From: Proteus appendicitidis
GTDB lineage: Bacteria > Pseudomonadota > Gammaproteobacteria > Enterobacterales > Enterobacteriaceae
Assembly: GCF_030271835.1 (NCBI RefSeq)
Contig: NZ_CP127389.1
Span: forward strand, 3,880,001 to 3,944,000
DNA: 64,000 nucleotides
Reading direction: 5' to 3'
Shown one piece after another: positions 18,105 to 27,966 of this stretch. Under the pieces are notes generated by a model. It was not told the origin of the DNA. It worked only from the letters and a program-made list of their open reading frames with translations, and searched no databases. Both the position numbers and the translations under genes were made by a program. How positions within the stretch are numbered: position 1 is the stretch's first letter; each line of letters begins with the position of its first letter.

Positions 18105-18288
18105 TTCGCCTCCCATCAATCAGTGAGTTCATTTTATTGTAGAAGAAAAATCACCCAACTTATCAGGTAATACGCTCACTATTCTCATTATTGCGTCTTA
18201 CAACATGAATTTTTCTCTTATTGTGACTGAATTATCCTCATCAAAAATGGGTGAATAGTTGTTGACTAAATAACCTAATTAATAGAAT

Positions 18289-18320
18289 CTACATCTAGAC
18301 GTCTAAATGGTTAGATGGAC
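18289..18320. promoter_or_regulatory. MetJ operator upstream of metF
   Basis: A perfect met box AGACGTCT at 18297-18304, flanked in the same 8-base register by weaker boxes (CTACATCT at 18289 and AGATGGAC at 18313). It ends about 60 bases before metF, a known MetJ target. Confidence 0.85.
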
Positions 18321-18372
18321 AAATAAGTAGTGATACTTAATAAAAATAACAACACAGTGACACGATTGATGA

Positions 18373-19281
<909 letters not shown>

Positions 19282-19296
19282 TCCTATCTTACGATT

Positions 19297-19325
19297 ACCC
19301 CGCCAATTAAGCGGGGTGACATTTT
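19297..19325. terminator. Likely terminator between metF and the DUF4291 gene
   Basis: Perfect 7-bp stem (ACCCCGC / GCGGGGT) with a seven-base loop, between convergent genes. T tails are short on both strands. Confidence 0.5.
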
Positions 19326-19331
19326 GATGAA

Positions 19332-19922
19332 TTACTCACCAAAGTGATAAGGTTTTTCTACCGGCAATAGGCTGTATGCGGTGTCGAGATCACCATTAGC
19401 AATACAAGCATCTATTTTATGTACCTTATCGGTAATATCCGTAATATTCACAATCCACTCTTTACAATATTTTTCAACAGCTTGATTACGCAAGCCAATT
19501 TGAATAGTGCGATAGTTGAGTCGATTAAGATAAATATCACGTTCAGGATCCCACTGAATGCGGATATTACTGGTTTCCGTCGCTTCTTTCCACGCGTCTG
19601 CACTGGTGTAACGGTCTGGGTCAAAATGACTCACAACACCTTGTGTCAGCATTTCTTGAAAACCTTCATGTGTAATATCAACCGCAAGAATAGACGCTTG
19701 ATTAGCATCTTTGCGTCCCCAGCCAGAACGGTACATCATCCAAAGAAAGGAAGGTTTTACCCACGTCATGCGGGTCATACTAAAAGGGGGCGAAACAAAA
19801 GTTCCGTTTGCGACTGCGCTCTGAGCAATAGTATTAGAATAGGCTTGGTAAACACGAACAAAATCATCCGTATAATATGCCCTTACTTCGCACTCAGGAC
19901 ATCGGTCAACATCATCGTTCAT
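19332..19922 (-). CDS. DUF4291 protein
   Basis: A 196-residue protein with no signal peptide. The RAYYTDDFVRVYQAYS, FSMTRMTWVKPSFLWMMYRSGW and IQWDPERD segments are the DUF4291 landmarks. Function unknown. It carries a CPEC pair near its N-terminus that could bind metal. Convergent with metF; upstream is the end of the LacI operon. Confidence 0.85.
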   Translation of the reverse strand: MNDDVDRCPECEVRAYYTDDFVRVYQAYSNTIAQSAVANGTFVSPPFSMTRMTWVKPSFLWMMYRSGWGRKDANQASILAVDITHEGFQEMLTQGVVSHFDPDRYTSADAWKEATETSNIRIQWDPERDIYLNRLNYRTIQIGLRNQAVEKYCKEWIVNITDITDKVHKIDACIANGDLDTAYSLLPVEKPYHFGE

Positions 19923-20142
19923 CTTTCTTTAATATCCTTTTATATTAATAAAATGGAACTATCCGCTTAAATTATGAGCCTCTACCTACTGATAATCAAG
20001 AGCCGTTCTTTTTGTTAAGACACTGACTAGCGTAGCGCGCTCTCGCGAAACTGAAAAAAAGAATAACAATAAAATAAACAGACTCATGTCGCGATTGTGG
20101 TTTATTTATACCGCAATGAGGCGAATAAGCGATTTAATTGAC

Positions 20143-21147
20143 TCACTGGGTAGAAATTAGGCGCTCGATAAGCTGTGTTTTTATTAATGCAGGGGATTTT
20201 ACTATAGTGCCAGCTATCTTTGCTGTCATGATTTCAAAGGCTTTTTCTACTAATAATGCTTCATCCTGCTTCATTGACCACACATTATTCGGTAAAAAAC
20301 TCAGCATTACATGATCATCGAATGTGCCAATATGAAGATGAGCAGGAATACTTCCTTCACGTTGACGGATAACACTCAATAAACCTTCAAGGATAGGCAA
20401 TGATGAAGCAATAAAATGAGAGGGAATTTGCTGATGTTGCTCCAGATACTGTTTCATCATCTGCTCACCATCTTTGGTCGTATTATGTTCAGCATAAGAG
20501 ACCGTGACACGGTTATCATCACCATAATGCCCTTTGATGGCTTGCACATAACCGCGTAAACGAGCGGCAATCGTTGGTAATAATGCATCACCCGCAAAAA
20601 AGTGGATTGGCACATCTTGCTTTATCATCGCTCTTGTTAACTGAGCGCCACTGTCACAGTTATCTGAAGCGACACAAATAGCGTCACTGACAGAGAAATC
20701 TCTATCTAAAAAAACCAATGGTTTTTGACGATGCTTAACATGATGTAGCTGATTTTTTCGACTTGATGAAACAATAAAAATGCCATCAACATTGCGCTCG
20801 TCCATTGATTTAACGAGCTTATTTTCATTTTTGATATCACCATAGGTACAGCTAATCGTTAGCTGGCAACCAATTTGGTGACAATGCATCTCTAATTTTT
20901 CAGCCAAAGCGGCAAAGAATGGGTTAGAAAGGCGAGGAATAACCAATCCGTAGGTATCTGTTTTATTAAGCTTTAGGCTTCTAGCTGCATGATTGACGGT
21001 ATAACCAAACACCTCAACATAGTCTGCTATCTTCTTTTGTGTTTTTGCGCTGATCCGGTATTGATCACCTTTGCCATTTAATACCAATCTGACTGTGGTA
21101 ATAGACAAATTCAGGTCATTTGCAATCTGTTCAACTGTTTTTGCCAT
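20143..21147 (-). CDS. LacI-family transcriptional regulator
   Basis: A 334-residue regulator with an N-terminal LacI HTH (VEQIANDLNLSITTVRLVLNG, residues 4-24), hinge helix region (NHAARSLKLNKTDTYGLVIP) and periplasmic-binding-protein-type sensor domain. It is the last gene of the eight-gene sugar operon, so it likely controls that operon and feeds back on its own expression. The effector is unknown; a substrate or phosphorylated intermediate of the pathway is expected. Confidence 0.85.
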   Translation of the reverse strand: MAKTVEQIANDLNLSITTVRLVLNGKGDQYRISAKTQKKIADYVEVFGYTVNHAARSLKLNKTDTYGLVIPRLSNPFFAALAEKLEMHCHQIGCQLTISCTYGDIKNENKLVKSMDERNVDGIFIVSSSRKNQLHHVKHRQKPLVFLDRDFSVSDAICVASDNCDSGAQLTRAMIKQDVPIHFFAGDALLPTIAARLRGYVQAIKGHYGDDNRVTVSYAEHNTTKDGEQMMKQYLEQHQQIPSHFIASSLPILEGLLSVIRQREGSIPAHLHIGTFDDHVMLSFLPNNVWSMKQDEALLVEKAFEIMTAKIAGTIVKSPALIKTQLIERLISTQ

Positions 21148-21201
21148 TAATATTCCATCATTGATATTGCCCTCATCTTAATGATGAGGGCCAGTTAACC
21201 T

Positions 21202-22722
21202 TTACTGAGCAGGTTTAGCTCGGTATTTCTTCCACATTGATTTTAACGAAGGTCCAATAATCGGTAGGATCAACGTCAGTATTGCAATGCCTAAGAATGT
21301 CGCGGTAATTGGGCGTGTATACAGAACCGATAAATCACCTTGAGACATTGTTAATGCTCGACGTAAGTTAGATTCCGCCATTGGCCCTAAAATGATACCA
21401 ATGACTATTGGTGACATGGAGAAATCTAGCTTAATCAATATATAAGCAAGAAGCCCCGTTCCCATCATGATAAACACATCGCGAATATCGTGGTTAACAG
21501 AATAAGCCCCAATGCTACACAATACAAAGATGATAGGCACTAATACGCGACGCGGAACATCCATCACTCGGACAAAAAGTTTCATACATAAGAAACCTAA
21601 AATGCCCATTAAAATATTCGCAACCATTAAGCCAATAAAAATGCTGTTGACTTCAACGGGGTTATCCGTAAAGAGCTGAGGTCCTAATGCCAACCCTTGC
21701 ACCATAAACGCACCCATAATAATGGCAGTCGCACCATCACCCGGAATACCTAAGGTCATTAATGGCACCATACACCCACCCGTTACTGCGTTAGCACCCG
21801 CTTCTGGTGCAGAAACGCCTTCTGGTGAACCATGACCGAACTCTTCAGGGTGTTTTGACCAACGCTTCGCTTCATTATAAGAAATAAATGAAGAGATATC
21901 GCCACCTACACCGGGAATGACGCCCACGCCAGTACCAATCGCTGATGAACGTAAGTACGTCGGTAATACGCGTTTAAAATCTAACCATGTTGGTAATACA
22001 CGGTGAATACGCGCACTCACTTTTCCTTCTGGGTTCTTTTGACGGCGTTCACGGTAATCTTCTTCAAAGCTAATTAAACCTTGAGAGAAAGCAAACAAAC
22101 CAACGAGGATCGGAATAAAGGAGATCCCGCCCATTAAGTACACAGTATCAAAAGTAAATCGCATACCCGATGTCATCGGATCAAGACCAACTGTTGCGAT
22201 AGCTAACCCAATTGCACCGCCCATTAATCCTTTGATAATCGATTGCGATGATACACTGGTAATAATACTTATACCAAATACAGCGAGTGCAAAATACTCA
22301 GCGGCAGAGAAACCTATTGCAACTTTAGCCAACTGAGGTGCAATTACAATCAGAGCAATCGTACTAAATATCCCCCCGAACATGGAACCCATGGTGGATA
22401 AACCCAGTGCTCGCCCTGCTTCGCCTCTTTTCGCCATTGGATAACCATCCAACACCGTTGCAGCAGAAGCGGGAGTACCCGGCGTACTAATCAGTATCGC
22501 AGTAATGGAGCCACCATAAACGGCACCACAATACATTCCTAATAACAATAATATCCCTGTCATTCCTTGAAAGGAGTATGTTAATGGGAGTAGCAATGCA
22601 ATTCCCATATTGACTGTTAAGCCAGGTAATGCGCCGATAACAATACCTGCGAATACCCCTAACAGTAGTACTGTGAATGTTTCCAAACTGAAAACAATCA
22701 TAAATGCATCTAATATTTCCAT
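21202..22722 (-). CDS. Tripartite transporter large membrane subunit, TctA family
   Basis: A 506-residue protein with about 11-12 membrane segments, the main permease of a tripartite tricarboxylate transporter (TTT). Family landmarks are ALPGLTVNMGIALLLPLTY near the N-terminus and GVGVIPGVGGDISSF in the middle. It sits in the inner membrane with TctB and takes substrate from the TctC binding protein. Start supported by AGGAAAGGAG. The neighbouring catabolic genes point to a sugar or sugar acid rather than citrate. Confidence 0.9.
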   Translation of the reverse strand: MEILDAFMIVFSLETFTVLLLGVFAGIVIGALPGLTVNMGIALLLPLTYSFQGMTGILLLLGMYCGAVYGGSITAILISTPGTPASAATVLDGYPMAKRGEAGRALGLSTMGSMFGGIFSTIALIVIAPQLAKVAIGFSAAEYFALAVFGISIITSVSSQSIIKGLMGGAIGLAIATVGLDPMTSGMRFTFDTVYLMGGISFIPILVGLFAFSQGLISFEEDYRERRQKNPEGKVSARIHRVLPTWLDFKRVLPTYLRSSAIGTGVGVIPGVGGDISSFISYNEAKRWSKHPEEFGHGSPEGVSAPEAGANAVTGGCMVPLMTLGIPGDGATAIIMGAFMVQGLALGPQLFTDNPVEVNSIFIGLMVANILMGILGFLCMKLFVRVMDVPRRVLVPIIFVLCSIGAYSVNHDIRDVFIMMGTGLLAYILIKLDFSMSPIVIGIILGPMAESNLRRALTMSQGDLSVLYTRPITATFLGIAILTLILPIIGPSLKSMWKKYRAKPAQ

Positions 22723-22742
22723 ATCAAAGCTCCTTTCCTGCG

Positions 22743-23204
22743 TTACTCAAGAAAAACAGGGATTGGTAGAGGTGAATTGAACAGGAGTTCAAAGAAAAGA
22801 TACGACATCACCACAATCGCAATAGGAACCACGATAAGTGAGATCTTTTTGCGTTCATTCATCAACCACATAATGATTGGGATAAGGAGCAATGATGAAA
22901 TAATGAATCCTAAGAAATATAAGCCTACTGCGTAGAATATTAATAAAAATCCTAAACCATAAGCCCGTTTAACAGCCGTCGAACTTAAATCAACAGAGCG
23001 GTGGACGTGTTTTGCTTTATCTATAATTACACTGATCCACTGAAAAATCCCCAGTAAAATAAACAAGATAGCTAAACCATAGGGCCAAAAACGCTCCCCA
23101 GGTACACCATACTCGTCAAATATGCTCATATCACGGGAGAGGTAGATAATAAGTAGCCCAAAAACTACTGAAATCGCACCGATGATGGTATTACTTTTTG
23201 TCAT
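22743..23204 (-). CDS. Tripartite transporter small membrane subunit, TctB family
   Basis: A 153-residue inner-membrane protein with four hydrophobic segments. Low sequence conservation is usual for TctB; size, topology and position between tctC and tctA identify it. Preceded by AGGGAG. Forms the membrane complex with the TctA-type subunit. Confidence 0.85.
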   Translation of the reverse strand: MTKSNTIIGAISVVFGLLIIYLSRDMSIFDEYGVPGERFWPYGLAILFILLGIFQWISVIIDKAKHVHRSVDLSSTAVKRAYGLGFLLIFYAVGLYFLGFIISSLLLIPIIMWLMNERKKISLIVVPIAIVVMSYLFFELLFNSPLPIPVFLE

Positions 23205-23259
23205 GTCGGGATCTCCCTGACCAACCCTATCCGCCTAAACGGACAGGGTGGTATCACTA

Positions 23260-24234
23260 TTATTTCTTCAGTGTCGCCGCGATGAGCTCAGCGTACATTT
23301 CGTGGTCTTCTTTCATCATTTGGTAAGCATCATCACCTGTGATAAACACAGGCATAATACCTTGTTTTTTCAACGCTTCTTGGTAAGCCGGTTTTTGCAC
23401 TACTTCAGAGAATGCACCAACTAACTCATTTTTCACGTTATCAGGTACACCCGCTGTTGTTGCTAATACAGCCCAAGCACGCATTTTCACATTGGTATCT
23501 AACTTCAGTGCTTCTTTGAATGTTGGTACTTCTGGAATAAGAGGGAAACGACGTTCGTCCATCACACCCAGAACACGTAATAAGCCACCATCAACGTGTG
23601 ATTTTACTGCGCCGGGTGTAGTTAATACGCCATCAATATGATCACCTAATAAAGCTGCGATTGAGGGACCTGTACCTTCGTTATAAGGAATATGGTTAAA
23701 TTTAGTTCCTGTAGTACGTTCAATATTCACACCTGCAAGATGGAAAATAGCGCCCATACCGGAGTTACCAATTTTCAATTTTCCTGGATTCGCTTTTGCA
23801 CCATCCACAAAATCTTGTAGTGTTTTATAAGGTGAATTAGCATTGACGACTAATACAACAGGATCTGCAATCGTCGTGGCAATCGGAGTAAAGTCTTTAT
23901 AAGTCACTGGCGATTTCCCTTGGTGAGGGAACATTGCCAATTCAACCGTTGTCATGACTAATTTTGTGCCATCTGGACGCGCATTAGCGACTTCAATCAG
24001 ACCGGTTAAACCATTACCGGTTGGTTTATTGATTGGAACAAAAATACGACCCGCCGGCATGATATCTTTAGCAAACTCGGCAATAGTACGCGCAGAAGTA
24101 TCAGTACCTCCGCCCGGATTTTTCGGGATAATTACGTCAATATTTTTTGTAGGATACGTTAACTGTTGGGCGACTGCATTCCCCATGCCCAGTGTCATCG
24201 TAATCGCCAACGCTGCGAGTAGACTCTTTTTCAT
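23260..24234 (-). CDS. Tripartite transporter substrate-binding protein, TctC (Bug) family
   Basis: A 324-residue periplasmic protein. The signal peptide runs MKKSLLAALAITMTLGMGNAVA, with cleavage expected before QQLTYPTK. The mature part has the Bug-family landmarks PTKNIDVIIPKNPGGGTDTSAR and the PLIPEVPTFKEA segment near the C-terminus. ATG 24234 is chosen over an upstream frame opening because AAAGGG precedes it and the signal peptide starts there. It would capture the pathway substrate in the periplasm. Confidence 0.9.
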   Translation of the reverse strand: MKKSLLAALAITMTLGMGNAVAQQLTYPTKNIDVIIPKNPGGGTDTSARTIAEFAKDIMPAGRIFVPINKPTGNGLTGLIEVANARPDGTKLVMTTVELAMFPHQGKSPVTYKDFTPIATTIADPVVLVVNANSPYKTLQDFVDGAKANPGKLKIGNSGMGAIFHLAGVNIERTTGTKFNHIPYNEGTGPSIAALLGDHIDGVLTTPGAVKSHVDGGLLRVLGVMDERRFPLIPEVPTFKEALKLDTNVKMRAWAVLATTAGVPDNVKNELVGAFSEVVQKPAYQEALKKQGIMPVFITGDDAYQMMKEDHEMYAELIAATLKK

Positions 24235-24254
24235 AAAACCCTTTCTCCACATTT

Positions 24255-25307
24255 TTATTGAGTAGCCATTAATTGCTGATAAACAATGTTTTTTCGATTC
24301 CAAGTAAAGGTAACGTGTAGGGTATTGTTTTCAGCAATAATCGCCGGATATGAAAATTCGCCTTCCCCATCGAGTAAATCGAATGGTTCAGACCAAGTAC
24401 TGCCATTATCGGATGAAAGACTGACAGAGATGGGATAACGACGGCTCCAGTTACCTGAATTCGGGTTATACACCAATGCCAGTTGACCATCTGCGAAGGA
24501 GACGACATCAATGCCGCTATTATTATTTGGTAATATTGTTGCATAAGCTGGACACCAACTGCGCCCATAATCCGTTGAATCGCTACGATAAATTGTACCG
24601 CGCGTACTCCGCATCATGGCATGCACATGCCCAGGCCGGGATTCCCATAGTGTTGGCTGTATCACGCCATCCCATTGAAAAACGCGTTGTAGATCAGTCT
24701 CCCATAAGGCATCGTCCTTTAAACCCTGCCAGATTTCATGTTCCGCCTGTTCACCTTTATGGTGTTCAATTGGAATATCCACTCGCAACCAGTGTTGACC
24801 GTTGTCACTCGATATATCGACAAACGCATCCCAGAATTGGTCATCCTCAACCGATCCTGGTGCCAACCACTCGCCATTCGACATCACTAACACTTTATTT
24901 TTCACAGGACCTCTAGGTGCTACATCACCAGAAACCAATTCACTCGGTAAACTCCAGCTATTTCCGCCATCCTTCGAGATAACGTATTGGGTCGTCCAAC
25001 TATGTACGTCGGGACCCGTTTTATAAAACAGCCAGATATTACCTGTTGATGGGTCAACATGTAAAACTGGATTCCAGTGCGCAACACCCGGATTTTTAAC
25101 AACAGGTTGAGCGTGTTGCCAATGATCACCCTCTTTCATCACTAGCCAGATAGCGGTATTACCGCTACCTTCTTTATCACCAGCGAAAAAAGCGGTTAAC
25201 AAACGCTCAGAATTAGGCACACGCACAATCGTTGAAGCATGGCAGTGATTAAAAAGTGAATGCGCATTATCAAGCACAAACTGAGTTTCCTTCATCACGA
25301 AAGGCAT
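24255..25307 (-). CDS. BNR-repeat sialidase-like protein, cytosolic
   Basis: A 350-residue beta-propeller protein with four Asp boxes (SKDGGNSW, SSDNGQHW, STDYGRSW, SSDNGSTW). An arginine near residue 30 in STIVRVPNS and an Asp/Glu-rich second half fit the exo-sialidase superfamily. There is no signal peptide, unlike secreted sialidases, so it should act on an imported small molecule rather than host glycans. AGGAGTAGGA supports the start. Its chemistry cannot be fixed from sequence: hydrolase, lyase or a glycosidic oligosaccharide cleaver are possible. Confidence 0.8.
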   Translation of the reverse strand: MPFVMKETQFVLDNAHSLFNHCHASTIVRVPNSERLLTAFFAGDKEGSGNTAIWLVMKEGDHWQHAQPVVKNPGVAHWNPVLHVDPSTGNIWLFYKTGPDVHSWTTQYVISKDGGNSWSLPSELVSGDVAPRGPVKNKVLVMSNGEWLAPGSVEDDQFWDAFVDISSDNGQHWLRVDIPIEHHKGEQAEHEIWQGLKDDALWETDLQRVFQWDGVIQPTLWESRPGHVHAMMRSTRGTIYRSDSTDYGRSWCPAYATILPNNNSGIDVVSFADGQLALVYNPNSGNWSRRYPISVSLSSDNGSTWSEPFDLLDGEGEFSYPAIIAENNTLHVTFTWNRKNIVYQQLMATQ

Positions 25308-25329
25308 ATTCCTACTCCTGTGTCCTAAA

Positions 25330-26262
25330 TTAATCTAACGAAAGCCACTTTTTCATATTCTCACCCAATGCAGTCATGCTATTGACGGCAGAAGGGAAAA
25401 ATGAGTTTTCAAACTGACTGCTGTTACGGGAACGGCAGACCAGTGTGCTGAAATTACCAATCAGGCGCTGATGATATTTAGCGCATGCTGGATAATCCAG
25501 TGTTTCGGTCATCGCTGCTGTTGATAAATAATCTGCTAACACCGCAGCCTGCTCTGGTTTATCTTTCCAATTCTCATAAAGCCAAACATAAAGCTCTGGA
25601 TGGAAGTTTGCCATAACACCGCTATATGCCTGACATCCTGCTTGGAATGACGCTAATAGCGTTTGGCTGTTCGCATTAGCTAAGTGCAAACGAGTTCCTT
25701 TTGATAATGCCAAACGACGTTCTATCATCGGAAGAGAACAGCACGTATCTTTGATAAAGGTAAAGCGATTACTTTGTGCGCACCACTCTACAATCTCTTC
25801 AGATAACAAGCGTTTGTAAGGATAAGGGCATTCATAGATACCCAAATCAATCTCTTTTGGTACCACATTGGTTAAGACTTGCAGTGTTTCCAGCGCTTTA
25901 TCATCCGGCTCCCCGACTAGAGCCAAGCGATTACTGATCATAATGACGCCATCGACGCCTGTACCCGCCATTGCCTGCAATTGTTCTTGTTGCTGACTTA
26001 ATGCGGTTGCAGTATGACCAGAAGCAACTACAGGTACTCTTCCATCTGCTTTTTCAACGATAAAACGGGTAAGTGCTTGCGTTTCTTCATCACTTAAATA
26101 AAACATTTCGCTTGATTGACAGGCGGCAAATAGCCCATGTACACCAGAATCGATATACCAATCTACAAGACGCTCTAATGACGCCCAATCAATCTCCCCT
26201 TTGGCATCAAAAGGGGTTAGCATAACAGGCCAAATACCGACGTATTTTTGCTGACTCATCAT
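25330..26262 (-). CDS. DapA/NanA-family lyase or synthase
   Basis: A protein of about 310 residues with the class I aldolase barrel of the dihydrodipicolinate synthase / N-acetylneuraminate lyase family. The Schiff-base lysine is visible in RFTFIKDTCC and the tyrosine in YECPYPYKR. Members join or split pyruvate and an aldehyde, or act on 2-keto-3-deoxy sugar acids. The start is either ATG 26262 or the next codon (26259); AAGGA lies upstream. It is separated from the isomerase gene by 7 bases. Context argues for sugar catabolism, not lysine synthesis. Confidence 0.85.
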   Translation of the reverse strand: MMSQQKYVGIWPVMLTPFDAKGEIDWASLERLVDWYIDSGVHGLFAACQSSEMFYLSDEETQALTRFIVEKADGRVPVVASGHTATALSQQQEQLQAMAGTGVDGVIMISNRLALVGEPDDKALETLQVLTNVVPKEIDLGIYECPYPYKRLLSEEIVEWCAQSNRFTFIKDTCCSLPMIERRLALSKGTRLHLANANSQTLLASFQAGCQAYSGVMANFHPELYVWLYENWKDKPEQAAVLADYLSTAAMTETLDYPACAKYHQRLIGNFSTLVCRSRNSSQFENSFFPSAVNSMTALGENMKKWLSLD

Positions 26263-26269
26263 CAATTCC

Positions 26270-27916
26270 TTACAGTAAGTTAATGGCATCACCTGCCACT
26301 TTCACTTGGATACCTTGAGTCAATGCTTGGGCAACGAATGCTTTTAGCACAAACGCCAATTTATCTTCATCAACATAAGCCACAGTAATGTGGTTACTTT
26401 GATGTCCCGCCATAAGGTCATCACGAGTTACGCCATCTAACGTACAGTTTAATAATGGCCATTCGTAGTTAGTTGCTCTACGGCGACGTTCAAATTCTGC
26501 TTCAGGTAATTCTACCGCCACACCCGTACCGATATGCATAATCACATCAGTGCCTTCATAGTGTGCACGACCCCATAACAAGCGCCCTGCCTTACCTTGA
26601 CCTGCGATAGTTGAACCTCCTTTAGGGAAGAACATCGGAGGCTGGCGATAACCTGTTGCACCTTTTAGCCCACCTTTGAGGTGTTCAAAAGGAACAGAGC
26701 CTGAAATTTCCATATCCCAGTAGAATGTTCCTTCATACTCACTACCCCAACGAATATCATGCAGTGTGGTTTCAGCAGGTAATCCTAATGATGTTAATAA
26801 ACGCCATAACATCGTTTGAGGAATAGCCGTACCCATATCCACTTCGTTGATACAAGGAATTGGCGTGTTAGGGCAGATTATCTCGCCGTTTTCATCTGGC
26901 AGAGGGAAGCGCGCGGTTGAACCAATCGCCCCTTCAGCAAAATCAGACGCAGGGCAACAATCTTTTAAGCCCTGCTGATATTGCACACCCACCGCAGTTA
27001 AACCAAAACGTTTTACGAAACGCGCCATTGCAATCATCATGGCGCACTGCTCCATCACTTGTTCACGAGTGAGTTCAGTTTTGTCATCTTGACCAAACAT
27101 AAACGTCATCCCGTTATCTTCGTACCACTGTAAACATGCCTCTCTTAATTCTGTCGGTACTTTAGCCATTTCGACCAGTAACGCAGATTGAGAAAGGGAT
27201 TCAATTGGCATACCAATATTGATCATGGCCTGTTGTGGGAAGACCCCGTTAATCATTCCCATACAGAATGTATCGAACAAACCTATTATTTCTTTATTTT
27301 TAATTATGTATTCGCCGACTTTACGACCCACTTCGCCGGCTTCTGTCGCCATTACCCAGTGTGTTGGCGCAATATCTGTAAGATAGTTAAGCTTATGATT
27401 TACATAACCATATTTTAACCAAGTAGCTAAACCATCTACAAAGAATTCATCATCAAACGCTTCTGACCATAAACGTGAATAATTTTTACCTAAACTGGTC
27501 ATCGTACCCGCTAAACACAACATGCCCACCAGACCCGGCCATGTACCATCAAAGTTAGCCAGCAGTAAAATAGGGCCACGATGGTGTGCTAAAGAAGAGG
27601 CAATATGGTGTGAATATTGCCATGCAGTTAATAACACAATCACTGGTGCATCAGGATCGATTGCAGCAAACATATCGCAACCTTCGCGCTGACTGCTGAT
27701 AAAACCATGACCGCGAGCTTCATTAATCTCATGAGCGCGCTTCATTTTGTAACCTAGAGCTTCTAATGCTACAGCCAGTTTATCCTCAAATTTTTTCTGT
27801 ACAGGCCAGCATGTTACGTTTGCAGGCTCTCGTAAATCTGCGTTGGTAACCATCAGGATCTCTTTTTGACCTGCGGTGATGGTTGTCGGTAATTTTGGTA
27901 GATTTAAGTTCAACAT
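26270..27916 (-). CDS. L-fucose isomerase-family protein
   Basis: A 548-residue protein resembling the L-fucose/L-arabinose isomerase superfamily, which converts aldoses to ketoses with a divalent metal. Landmarks include the WQYSHHIASSL, LANFDGTWPGLVGMLCL and MGTAIPQTML segments. ATG 27916 follows AGGGAT at proper spacing; an upstream TTG-started extension lacks a ribosome site. Paired with the FGGY kinase it would make a ketulose for phosphorylation. It is divergent from FucI itself, so the sugar is not assured. Confidence 0.75.
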   Translation of the reverse strand: MLNLNLPKLPTTITAGQKEILMVTNADLREPANVTCWPVQKKFEDKLAVALEALGYKMKRAHEINEARGHGFISSQREGCDMFAAIDPDAPVIVLLTAWQYSHHIASSLAHHRGPILLLANFDGTWPGLVGMLCLAGTMTSLGKNYSRLWSEAFDDEFFVDGLATWLKYGYVNHKLNYLTDIAPTHWVMATEAGEVGRKVGEYIIKNKEIIGLFDTFCMGMINGVFPQQAMINIGMPIESLSQSALLVEMAKVPTELREACLQWYEDNGMTFMFGQDDKTELTREQVMEQCAMMIAMARFVKRFGLTAVGVQYQQGLKDCCPASDFAEGAIGSTARFPLPDENGEIICPNTPIPCINEVDMGTAIPQTMLWRLLTSLGLPAETTLHDIRWGSEYEGTFYWDMEISGSVPFEHLKGGLKGATGYRQPPMFFPKGGSTIAGQGKAGRLLWGRAHYEGTDVIMHIGTGVAVELPEAEFERRRRATNYEWPLLNCTLDGVTRDDLMAGHQSNHITVAYVDEDKLAFVLKAFVAQALTQGIQVKVAGDAINLL

Positions 27917-27966
27917 AAGATATCCCTGGTAAGGTAAACTCGGTTCATAATCGGAAAAATTAGTAG

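Noticed and set aside
19419..19970. 183-codon plus-strand frame opposite the DUF4291 gene
   Set aside because: The opposite strand carries the conserved family landmarks; this frame has none.
24476..24916. 146-codon plus-strand frame opposite the BNR-repeat gene
   Set aside because: Shadow of a gene with four intact Asp boxes on the other strand.
25330..26262. Calling the lyase gene dapA (lysine synthesis)
   Set aside because: It sits in a sugar operon with kinase, isomerase and transporter genes; the shared barrel motifs do not specify the substrate.
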